Positions 1 to 7,964 of a stretch of 29,626 nucleotides of DNA are shown one piece after another (positions within the stretch are counted from its first letter, which is position 1; every line of letters begins with the position of its first letter). The notes under the pieces are model-generated. The model was not told the DNA's origin. It saw only the letters and a program-made list of their open reading frames with translations, and searched no databases. A program made the position numbers and the translations under genes. The stretch covers positions 2,891,740 through 2,921,365 of the forward strand of contig LNGK01000003.1 of NCBI GenBank assembly GCA_001510575.1. The letters run 5' to 3'. The stretch comes from Knoxdaviesia capensis (Eukaryota; Ascomycota; Sordariomycetes; Microascales; Gondwanamycetaceae).

Positions 1-25
1 GGGGGGGGGGGGGGGGGGGGGGGGG
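1..25. repeat. Poly-G run at the window edge
   Basis: The first 25 bases are all G. They fall in or next to the second intron of the oxygenase gene on the minus strand, where they would read as poly-C. A run this long at the very end of a sequence is typical of a contig-end or low-signal sequencing artefact. A real homopolymer cannot be excluded from the sequence alone. Confidence 0.8.
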
Positions 26-78
26 AGCGGATGTCGGTGAAGGTGTCGGGCAAGGTGAAGGTGGTTGGGGACACTCAC

Positions 79-668
79 AGTGTGCGTCGAAATACTGGCC
101 GCGGGTGTAGCGGTAGATCCGGATATTCGGGTTCAGCCCGACGACCTCGCCGCCCCTATGTACCCATATCAAGCACAATCCGGATATCTATCATTAGTAC
201 ACGCATCACGAAGGCCCATCGAGCCGCGCCCACCAGAAAGGAACACCACCGCCAAAAGAACAGAGGGCACGCAACATACCACAGATGCCGCAACTCCGCC
301 GCACCCGCCAGCAGCTCCTGCAGCCCGGTGCCCTCCCACAAGCTCCGGGCAAACGCGGCGTCGACCACCTGGAAGCGATCGTTCACGCGCACGGCGTCGC
401 CGCGCCGCGGCCGCCCCGGCGTGGTCACCAGCGGCAGCGTGCGCAGAAACGCCACGTACTCGCGGCACAGACTGCGCGGCCACAGCCGCGCAACCACCAC
501 CATCGTGTCCGGGCTGCCGGCGCACGGCGTCGCCTCGAGCGGCGCCACCGGCAGCGGCGGCCGGAAGGCCGGCCATGCCGGCGGGGCTTGGGGCCCCGGC
601 CCCGGCGTAGACGCTGCGGGGGGCTTGGGTTTGGAGGCGCCGGGGGGCCGGGCTTTTGGCTTGGCCAT
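79..668 (-). CDS. 2OG-Fe(II) oxygenase (prolyl 4-hydroxylase-like), 5' part, truncated by window
   Basis: Two exons are visible on the minus strand: 668-280 and 155-79. The 124-bp intron (279-156) has a GTATGT donor, a CTAAT branch site and a TAG acceptor, and it joins in phase to give LW|GGEVVGLNPNIRIYRY. A second GTGAGT donor lies at 78, so the gene continues past the left edge. About 155 residues are visible. A Pro/Ala-rich leader (MAKPKARPPG) precedes REYVAFLRTLPL and a block ending RYTRGQYFDAH. In fungal 2OG oxygenases of the prolyl 4-hydroxylase type this is followed by Tyr-Asp to form the iron-binding HxD motif; here the motif is split by the second intron. The distal His and the 2OG-binding Arg are outside the window. 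I chose the ATG at 668 over an in-frame ATG at 824 because the stretch between them looks untranslated. Family assignment is firm; the substrate is unknown. Confidence 0.75.
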
Positions 669-1464
669 GTTTTTGGGGAGGCCGGGGGATCTTGACTTTC
701 CGTTTCTTCTGTGATCTGATTGCTGTGGAAATCTTGGACTGTTTGTTCCCTGCGCGAGTCTTCTTCCGTCTTCTGACCGGGTTGTCTGTGCATTGCTTGC
801 GGAGAGTTCACGCCCAAACCCCAACTCGCAACTTTTTTTTTCCCCACAAGCTTAGTGCCACACGGACAGCCCCGCAAATCAAGCTTATTGTCCTGCATGT
901 ATTCTAGACCTCATCATTATATTAATATGGAGGATCATTATATCAATATGGAGGAGAGGACGTTAGACGGGTTTCCTAAACTTAATCTCACGATCTCGGT
1001 ATCCTCCTTCTCGTTCGAAATCATGGAAAATATTTGCAGTAGACTCACAAGCTCGTCCTTTTTGGGCTGTTTCTATAGAGATAGAGGAGGGTACTTGATA
1101 GAGTCTCGCGTATCGGATCATTCAGTCGTTTAACTGATCCTGTCATACTTCTTAACGACTCTATTTCAGAATTCCGATGTATCTCCATGTTTAGATATCT
1201 CCATCCTCCCTAATTCACGCATGCTTGATTACGGTCTCATAAATCAGGCCCTCGTCACAGAAGCCCATCAATATGTAGACACTTTTTCCCCTCCCACCTT
1301 ATTTGAACCGCTCGAAAGAAATGGCTGGAAACGGAATCGGTCGTTTGGTAGCATGTGTAAGTATATATATATATAGCTCCCCTCTAACAGGATCATCTCT
1401 CTTTTTCCTTTCTGCACTCTTAGAGCTCCCCTCCCATTTCACATGCCTCAGTAGTCACATCGAT
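669..1464. other. Intergenic region, divergent promoters
   Basis: No convincing gene. It separates the minus-strand oxygenase start from the plus-strand coiled-coil gene, so it should hold both promoters. A near-duplicated short motif, ATTATAT(C/T)AATATGGAGGA-like, occurs twice at about 915-955. A TA dinucleotide run (about 1362-1374) lies roughly 90 bases before the ATG at 1465. Confidence 0.5.
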
Positions 1465-2839
1465 ATGGTTCTAGAAAAGCAAGAACTCCTTCTCCAAACG
1501 AAGCAGCCAACTAGCGGCTATCGAGAGAATGCAGCTCGTCTTCGTCCTCCTGCAAGCGATCATGCAATGGATGCATTTCGGGAAGAAACCCCCCACCTAG
1601 AGGTCAGTGCATCTTCAAGCTCGAAATCCCGGGCGCGTTCATATGGGGTATCTGAGTCTCCAGAGCCTGATTTCGCCTCTCTGCTTGCAGTCTCGCCAGA
1701 AATTAACTGAACCTGAAATGATCCCTCAAACCCCAGAACAAATCTCGCGAAAAGCTAGCTGTGGGGATTGCAACAGGCATGTCGCATCCCGGCTCCGCGG
1801 GCTACTGCCCAAGATGCAAAGCTTTGCCGAATCATGCAGCGAAAGACGTGAAAACGCCCGGCGAATGCATCGAGCGCTTGACGGCGGATAACAGATGCCT
1901 GAATGCAAAGGCTCAGCAGCTCGAGGTCGATATCAAGAGCCTTGAGGCGGACAATCAGGAACTAAAGACCGAGAATAGACAGCTGCGGTCAGATGTCCGT
2001 GAACTCAGGGCGGAAGATCGGGAGCTGCGGGCCGAGCTCCGCGATATCAGAGGCGATGCTCGCGGCATCAGAGCGACTCAGACCACGATGCGGGCTGATC
2101 TGGAGGAGGTCAAGTGTCAACAGAAACTGGTGAGCGCCAGGCTTGACAGGCTTACGGCCGATGTGCGGGAGCTCCAGGCCGCCGTCCGGAAGCTCGAAGC
2201 CCTTGTCGACGCGCTCCCCACCCGGATTTGCGACCCGCTGATGGAGGCGCCGGCCGAGACCACCGGGGCCGCGCCGGCCGACGCTACGACGGCCGAACCT
2301 ACGAATGCCGGATCACACTCCGGCAGCATGGCCGGCGCGGAAAGCCGCATCTGGCTCCTAGCCGCAGCCCATGCGCTCGGCGCCGGGGCCGCCGTCCTGG
2401 CAGCCATTGCGGTGTATCTGGCCGTCAGCGGCGGACTGACCGGTCTCCAGCTGATCAACGTCATATTGACCACGCTTCTCCTCGGCTCGTATCTGGGGGG
2501 ATTGGGGCTGGTGGGAGACACGGCAGAGACCAGCTTTTCTCTGTTTGGGTAAGTCGACATCTCCCGGCACTCCGTCTGTTCTTTTTCTTCCATCCACCTT
2601 GCTTCTGTTGCCTTCCTGTGAAAAGTGTCCTAACCCGGCGATATAGGCTGTCACTTTCGGTGAAGGGGGGCTCAAGCTTCAACCACGTGGTGGTGGCCAT
2701 CATCTTCATCGGATTGGTGCTTGGGCTGTGTTTTCTCGTTGGCCAAACGGTCCGTACCGGATGTTCGATTCTTTTTTTTTTTTTTGAAGTCACTGGTGGG
2801 CTCAGCATCATCGAGGACGTCTGGGACGGGAGACACTGA
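1465..2839 (+). CDS. Tandem paralog 1: coiled-coil protein with CxxC and three membrane segments
   Basis: I do not recognise this family. Modelled exons are 1465-1602, 1737-2548 and 2647-2839 (380 aa). Introns are 1603-1736 (donor GTCAGT, acceptor CCCCAG) and 2549-2646 (donor GTAAGT, acceptor TATAG), both in phase. Exon 1 (MVLEKQELLLQ, 46 aa) and both donors match paralog 2 at 3232. The first acceptor is the least certain point: an alternative at 1690 gives a frame that stops at 1891. Chosen exon 2 has a CPRC pair (about residues 70-73), a long charged coiled coil (about 90-195; repeated ELR/ENR heptads) and an Ala/Thr-rich linker. Hydrophobic segments follow at about 251-275 and 283-305. Exon 3 adds KGGSSFNHVVVAIIFIGLVL, a third membrane segment. 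The coil probably faces the cytosol or organelle lumen from a membrane anchor; this is inference. A 14-T tract in exon 3 changes the C-terminal frame relative to paralog 2. Confidence 0.6.
2549..2646 (+). other. Intron 2 of paralog 1
   Basis: GTAAGT donor directly after the codons for SFSLFG and a TATAG acceptor, with a CCTAACCC branch-like site close to the acceptor. It sits at the same position and phase as the intron at 4765-4834 in paralog 2. This shared intron is the strongest evidence that exon 3 is real in both genes. Confidence 0.75.
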
Positions 2840-3231
2840 AAACTGGCTGCTCCTTGTTTCTTGTTTGAGGAAGACTTTCTTTCTTTCTCTCTTTCTCTCT
2901 ATCACGGGATATGCTATCCTATTTAAAGTTTAAAGAATAGATACTAGATAGGACAAGAGGCATGAAAACAAAGAAAAAAAAAAAGTAAATACACGTATCA
3001 CCAAAAATGCAGCCCTACATATACCATTGCATGCGTAAGGAAAGAGCTAGAAACGGACTTAGTAGTCAAGACTTACTTAAAGAGGGGGCCACAACCCCGT
3101 AACTAGATCTTTCCTCAATATATCTTCTCTTCCTTTCCTCATAATGACTTCTGTTAAAGCTTCTGCTTTATTCTCTATACCTGGATTTATTTTCAGTCTA
3201 GCTCTCAAGGTCTACATCTTATACACAAGCT
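2840..3231. other. Intergenic region between the two paralogs
   Basis: About 390 bases, A/T-rich, with a CTTT/CTCT pyrimidine tract near 2876-2902 and an A-run near 2970-2985. It must hold the 3' end of paralog 1 and the promoter of paralog 2. No further gene is visible. Confidence 0.5.
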
Positions 3232-4756
3232 ATGGTTCTAGCAAGGCAAGAGCTCGTTCAGCACGTGGGGAGATACAGTCAGAATCAAGCTGGTCTCGAG
3301 GCTCCTTCCCCGCCAGATCACGCTGTGAATTCACTCCAGGAAACAACACCTGGCAGAGATTGCTCTACCATCAATGGATCTCCCAAATACAGAAAGAGCA
3401 TTTGTCCTCCTTCTAAACTAGGAGACCACACAGTGAATTCCCTTCAGGAAGGAGCAATGCACAAAGCTGGCTGCCCTATGAACCCCAGAAAGAGCGTCTC
3501 TGCTCCTTCCCCGGGAAACTCCAAAGCACGTCTCTCTCAGGAAACAGCCACCCAGAATAGTGGCAGCCTTGCTCTTGCTGCATCGATCAAATCAAGAAAG
3601 AGCATGTCTGCTCCTTCCCAGCATGAATTCTGTTTCTGTCCTTGCATATCCTCTTCTCCAGGTCCTCTCTATAAATCCTGCTCAGTTCCCTCTTCTTCTT
3701 CTTTTTCCTATTCCTCTTCATCTTCCTCTTCTTCTTCTTCATCATCATCTTCTTCTTCAACCCTTCTACCTTTGTCATCCCCTTTTTCTGAATCTTCTTC
3801 ACTCTCTTCCACACGTTCTTCTGTCCCCGCTTCTGTCCCCTTAGTTCCTTCGTGGTCCTCGCCTCATTCTTTGGCTCCTCTGCCAAGATCCTTACACTTT
3901 CAGCATTCCCCCACTACTCAACAGGTAAGTGCATCACCAATTTAGTCCGAGACGTCACTCCAACGGTCGATTCAAATCAGCCTCTGGATCAACTAACCTC
4001 GTCGTCTTTTTGTATCTTTACCAGTCCTCAAATAAACAAAGACACAGCCTGAACGCAATGGACCAGGCCCGCGAGAAGCTGACTACACAGCTCGAGGTGG
4101 TGAAATCCGATCCTGACTTCCACTCCTGCCGAAAGTGTGAGAGACTCGTTGAGGCTGTCGGCGAGTACATGGAGGAATCTGTGAATCAGGTCGAAGCCTT
4201 GATGGCCGACAACGACCTCCTGAACAAGAAGGTCAATTACCTTCAGGCCAAAGTGGAGGAAGTCACGCAGGAGAACCGAGAACTGAAAGAGGAAAATAAA
4301 GAGCTTCGCTTGGAGATGCGCGACCTCCGAGCAGAAAATCGCGAGCTACGCGTTGAGTTGAAGGAGATCAAGACTGAGGTCAAGCAGCTCACGGCTGAGG
4401 TGCTCCTCCTAAGAGCGCAGGTTCAAGATCTCACAGCAAAACTTGAATCCAAGGCCACCACCATGGCCAATACCCCTGGGGTCGCCGCCACTACGACTGG
4501 CCCTACCAAGATTATTGTGACAAAAGAAGCCTCGGCGTCCAAGGTCTCATGGAAACTGTTGAAGCAGGCGTGGCGTCTGTTGGCACAACATTCCCGGAGA
4601 ATGGCAATGATCTCGGCCATATTGGTCGTGGGCTGGTGTGCGGCGGGCGGCAAGCCCCGGGATATTCAGTTGTTCATCGGCGCATCCACCGCGCTGATTG
4701 TCGGCTCCTACCTAGCTGTTCTTGAGCCGATAGGAGAACAGTTCGAGGCGAACTAA
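3232..4756 (+). CDS. Tandem paralog 2: Ser-rich, coiled-coil, membrane-anchored protein
   Basis: Same unrecognised family as the gene at 1465. Exons are 3232-3924 and 4025-4756 (474 aa as read). The 100-bp intron (3925-4024) has donor GTAAGT, branch ACTAAC and acceptor CCAG, phase 0. Exon 1 starts MVLARQEL, like paralog 1, but is five times longer. It holds three imperfect units of about 35 aa, each ending RKS-x(3)-PS, then a run of about 20 serines encoded by TCT/TCC/TCA repeats. Exon 2 has CRKC (about residues 266-269), a coiled coil (about 285-375; TQENRELKEENKELRLEMRD) and two hydrophobic segments (about 424-440 and 448-468). The alignment with paralog 1 from CxxC to ADN is gap-free over 27 residues. 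The frame ends in TAA at 4754-4756, three codons before a conserved splice donor, so the protein probably lacks the third membrane segment found in paralog 1. Function unknown. Confidence 0.65.
3687..3762 (+). repeat. TCT/TCC/TCA trinucleotide tract (poly-Ser)
   Basis: Pyrimidine-rich triplet repeat inside exon 1 of paralog 2, read in frame as a serine run. Paralog 1 has no equivalent, so the tract expanded after duplication or was lost in the other copy. It stays in frame with the shared N-terminus and with the donor at 3925. Confidence 0.75.
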
Positions 4757-4834
4757 ACTTTCGGGTCAGCTTTTTCGATTTCCTTCTTTCCTGCTCTCCT
4801 CCTATTGAAGCTTCTCTAACCCAGCATCTTTTAG

Positions 4835-5084
4835 GCTGTCCATTTCGCTGAAGGGCGGCTCGAGCCTGGTTCAGGTGGTGGTGATGCTAACGTTTGTGGG
4901 CCTGCTGCTTGGACTTGTTGGCTTGGTGGCCCGCGCCGTCCGTGAAGGAACGGCCCGGAAGCTTCTGTCCTTCCTCAAATCCTTGGTTGAGAAGGGCACC
5001 TCCACCTCTTCGTCAACTTCTACGTCCCTCACCCTCACAGCCTCGCCATCTGCAACCGCCACTTGCCGGGCCTTGACAGCCTAG
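4835..5084 (+). pseudogene. Stranded exon 3 of paralog 2 (third membrane segment)
   Basis: It follows a well-formed intron (4765-4834: donor GTCAGC, branch CTAAC, acceptor TTTTAG). The frame reads LSISLKGGSSLVQVVVMLTF, then GLLLGLVGLVARAV and a Ser/Thr-rich tail to TAG at 5082-5084. It matches exon 3 of paralog 1 (LSLSVKGGSSFNHVVVAIIF) in sequence, phase and position. It can be translated only if the in-frame TAA at 4754 is avoided, so it is either a relic or used by a splice form I cannot see. Open frame over 83 codons suggests the loss is recent or that it is still used. Confidence 0.6.
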
Positions 5085-5200
5085 TCCAGGTTTCCCTCTT
5101 TGCTATTGGTGTTACTGTTGCGGCTGTTGGCCTTGTTTCTGCTGTTTCTGCTGTTTCTGTTTTTATTTTTCTAGTCAATTGTTCAGTCAACTCACTATAG
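5060..5200 (+). other. Extra hydrophobic frame resembling the third membrane segment
   Basis: In a different frame from the stranded exon, LDSLVQVSLFAIGVTVAAVG runs from about 5075 and the frame ends at TAG 5198-5200. The SLVQV start and hydrophobic run resemble SLVQVVVMLTFVGLLLG of the exon just upstream. It may be a partial duplication of the exon or a former exon 4. The CTGTTT repeat contributes part of the hydrophobicity, so chance is possible. Confidence 0.3.
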
Positions 5201-5559
5201 AAGTCACTCTTCTCTTTTTCTTTTCTGTTTCTTCCCTAACGTCACTACCCCCCTCTTTTCTTCCTTCTTTTTGCTTTTGCTATTTGCTTTGCTTTGTTTA
5301 ACTTTGCTTTGCTTTCCTTGCTTTCTTTGCTGTCCATGGCCTAATAGTATGAGTACTTATTGCAAAAGATAACTCTCTTGAAGCAGCCCTTGACCAGTCT
5401 ACACCATGAGCCATGTTGGAATCAAAAGGTTATCGTTCAGCACTTACACGAGATCATTCCTTCCAGCATGAACAGACAGATTTATCTCTAGCTCACCTAA
5501 AACCAATATCAGCCATCTATCGGCCCCTTCGCTTCGTCTCAAATATAAAATACAACTAG
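5201..5559. other. Intergenic, CT-rich then unstructured
   Basis: A CTTTG/CTTTC low-complexity stretch (about 5265-5335) is followed by plain sequence with no supported gene. A TATAAAA-like element (about 5543-5550) precedes an ATG at 5597 and may be an old promoter of the fragment that follows. Confidence 0.4.
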
Positions 5560-6200
5560 CCTGTAGTACACTCAGATCTCTCTCCTTTCTCCTATCATGG
5601 AGCGGCAAGACCCATTACGTCGTCTCCAGCCCCCGTCCAGGCACCCATCGCTATCACTCTCTCCAGCCCCTCATCTCTAGATGTCACTACCACACTAGAC
5701 AGCTTTCGAAGCCTGAGTCCGGGGGCGTCTGCCATTCTCCGGGCCTTTCTAGACAACCTCGATGCTGATGGTAAACGCACCTGGATGGCAGATATCGCCA
5801 GCTATGAACACAACGACGACCGCCTTACCCAGCTCGCGGACCATCTAGCTCAAGCAATGCAAAAACCATGTCAGATTCGGCATTTGCTTTTGTACACCTT
5901 CGGTCTCTTAGACGTTCTGGCGTGTTTTTACGGACCTGCAGTCAAGCTTTCCGGGGTGGATGCGCCGGATCAGCTCCCGGAGACCGGGCCGGGCACCCCC
6001 GGGATGAGGCGCCACCATCACCGCCGCCCCAGCGGAACCTCGGCCATCTCTCCAAGGACAGCACCGGCGGTTTGAAAAACGAGTGCCTGCGCCGCGATGG
6101 TCACCAGTGCATTGAGACTTTCCGGAGTTACGCGCCAAAAATCGACGCGGAGGGCGTTAGCCGGCCCGCCTACAGATCACTGTTAGTCCTGTATTGGTGA
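5560..6200 (+). pseudogene. Decayed HNH-nuclease-like gene fragment
   Basis: No single frame covers it. One frame, open from 5560, reads SLSPGASAILRAFLDNLDAD then MADIASYEHNDDRLTQLADH and stops at 6075. Another frame, from about 6030 to 6200, reads LSKDSTGGLKNECLRRDGHQ followed by CIET. The pattern LK-x2-CL-x-RD-x3-C is what I expect at the start of the HNH_2-type domain of many fungal proteins, where a helical N-terminal region precedes it. The downstream H-N-H residues (usually in an AHI-x-P block) are not seen. No intron with good sites bridges the two frames; the best candidate (5870-5911) is only 42 bp. I call it a frameshifted, 3'-truncated pseudogene. HNH assignment rests on one motif. 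Confidence 0.4.
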
Positions 6201-6630
6201 CGCCTCATCCCGATCGTCATAGATACAGTTCATTCTTCCAGCGATCCATTTCCTGACTAAGAGGCTTTTCTAATCAACCCAGGAGCTAGAGCACTTTCTT
6301 GAACCAGAAATATCTCTTCATTTAATCTCTGATCGTGCACAACAAACGTGAATTGTGTTTTGGCATACACGCCGCCCGACTCATTAGGGTTCTCACCCTA
6401 GCAGGATGTTCAGACCCTAACTGTAATAATTCTTAGGGTTATTTGCAGACCTGAAAATTGGTTACCCCAGATTTCGGCTGGCTCAAGGATCTGCCGCCAG
6501 AAGTTTGCCAACCCATTCACTTCAAGACAGCACTTCCCAAACACACACACCTGCCAACGCACCTCCCAAAGCCATCAACCCGATTTTCCTCTTCCTCTCC
6601 GGGCTTCCAACTCCCAATCGTCAATCCGCA
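6201..6630. other. Intergenic region upstream of AIM11
   Basis: No gene. It holds a cluster of TAGGGT motifs (6385-6439), listed separately, and an A/C-rich probable 5' UTR (about 6536-6630). Confidence 0.6.
6384..6440. promoter_or_regulatory. Cluster of four TAGGGT (telomere-repeat-like) motifs
   Basis: TAGGGT occurs at 6385-6390 and 6434-6439. Its complement ACCCTA occurs at 6395-6400 and 6414-6419. The starts are 10, 19 and 20 bases apart, close to one and two helical turns. The group lies about 190-245 bases before the AIM11 ATG. TTAGGG-type motifs are bound by Myb-domain telomere/promoter factors such as Tbf1 and Teb1 in yeasts. A role here is inference. Confidence 0.45.
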
Positions 6631-7251
6631 ATGTGGTGGGGCAAATCCACGCCCGCGGCGCCCGCCGCACCGCCGTCGCCCACGACCTCCTCCGCCGCGC
6701 CGGCCCGCCCAACCACGACCACCACGACCACGACCACCGCCGAACCCGCCGCCGAACCCGCGCCGCGAGCAGCGCCCCCGCCGCACCAGTACGCCGACGC
6801 GCTCTCAGCGCGCTCGCTCAAGCAGCTCTCGCTCTTCGCCGCCGGCGCGGCCTTCGTCCTCGGCACGACCGCGGTTACGCGGCGCGCCATCACGCGCCGC
6901 AAGCTCGCGGCGCGGCCGGCGTTCCACCAGCCAAACACGCACAGCGTGCCGCTGCTGGGGTCGTCGGCGGCGGCCGCCGACGCGCGCGCCGAGGGCGGCC
7001 TGATCGCCGTCGAGGCGCTGGGCCTCGCCACGCTCAACGTGTGCAGCTTCGCGCTGATGGCGCTCGGCGGGCTCGCGTGGGCGTTTGACGTGTCGGCCGT
7101 CGGCGAGCTGCGCGAGCGCACGCGCGCGGCGTTCCGCGGGGCCGGCGGCGTCGGTGGCGGCGGCGCCGACGGCCACGTGTCGGAGGAGGAGGTTGAGGAG
7201 ATCATGGCCAAGGTTCTGGAGATGCTCGGCAAGAAGAAGGAGGGGAAGTGA
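6631..7251 (+). CDS. AIM11: Altered inheritance of mitochondria protein 11 (Aim11)
   Basis: Single exon, 206 aa. The ATG at 6631 is chosen because it starts the compact MWWGKS N-terminus; an upstream in-frame ATG at 6505 adds sequence that looks like UTR. A Pro/Ala/Thr-rich N-terminus (about 1-60, with nine consecutive Thr) precedes RSLKQLSLFAAGAAFVLGTT (membrane segment 1, about 65-82) and TRRAITRRKLAARPAFHQPN. A second membrane segment, LGLATLNVCSFALMALGGLA, lies at about 130-152, followed by WAFDVSAVGELRE. This order is characteristic of fungal Aim11, a small two-span mitochondrial membrane protein named from a yeast screen for mitochondrial inheritance; its biochemical role is not established. 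The C-terminus has a Gly-rich linker and an acidic/basic helix. Very GC-rich. Convergent with the pantothenate kinase gene. Confidence 0.88.
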   Translation: MWWGKSTPAAPAAPPSPTTSSAAPARPTTTTTTTTTAEPAAEPAPRAAPPPHQYADALSARSLKQLSLFAAGAAFVLGTTAVTRRAITRRKLAARPAFHQPNTHSVPLLGSSAAAADARAEGGLIAVEALGLATLNVCSFALMALGGLAWAFDVSAVGELRERTRAAFRGAGGVGGGGADGHVSEEEVEEIMAKVLEMLGKKKEGK

Positions 7252-7964
7252 GCGGTGGCGGCCCACCCCACCGAGCCTGGAGGGTCCCCGGCTGGTGGAT
7301 GCGGACTGTGAGATTCGATCTTGGGTTTATATGTTTTTCGTGCGTTGTCCCTTTCCGCACTTGTACGATTACGACGGAGAGTCCGTCTGAAAATGGAGAT
7401 GCGGTTTGCTGGTCCTCGGACCGTAAGGCGTGATGGCTCGTGGTCTAATGTCACTTTTTCTTCTGGAGCGAGGCGTTCAAATCCAATTCCTGTCTTTTTC
7501 CCTTCTTCCGGACGGCAGCTCCGCCATCCGCAATTCAGACTCCGCTCTCGGCAGTTTCACCTCTGTATAACAGCTCTTCGCTCCACTGAGCGCCAATTTA
7601 GAATTTACGTAGTGCATCGTGATGTTATGTGGACATGGCATGCTATTAAGCCCTCCAAAAATGCAGCTGGAGTCGACAAGAACAGCACAATGCTGAAACG
7701 AAAGACAAAATGCGCTTGTGGTATATACAAGGTGCCCCGATAGACCCTCGACAAGAAAAAGAAGAAAAAAAAAAGCAGATCACCACCACTCGGGCAGCCC
7801 CAAATGCAGCAACAACAAAAACTATGAGGATGATATATGCGACCAATGATCCTTCAAAACGGCGGCAGCTGGGATGCCAAGAGTTGAAAATGCGAGAAAC
7901 AAAAATGAGAACGAGGAGAATGCAATGTCCTCTGGTGCACACAGACCAGCAGACCCCCCGACCC
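7252..7964. other. Shared 3' region of AIM11 and pantothenate kinase
   Basis: The two genes converge on this 713-bp stretch, which must hold both 3' UTRs. An A-rich tract lies at about 7754-7776. No gene or clear RNA structure is visible. Confidence 0.5.

Noticed and set aside
669..824. N-terminal extension of the oxygenase to the ATG at 824
   Set aside because: In frame, but the extra 52 residues look like translated leader; the compact MAKPK start is more likely.
1691..1891. Alternative exon 2 of paralog 1 from the acceptor at 1690 (frame with SCGDCNRHV)
   Set aside because: It also has a CxxC, but it stops at 1891 and would need a frameshift to reach the coiled coil. The acceptor at 1736 keeps one frame, and its CPRC aligns without gaps to paralog 2.
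6621..7454. 277-codon minus-strand ORF opposite AIM11
   Set aside because: Antisense shadow; the plus strand encodes a recognisable Aim11.
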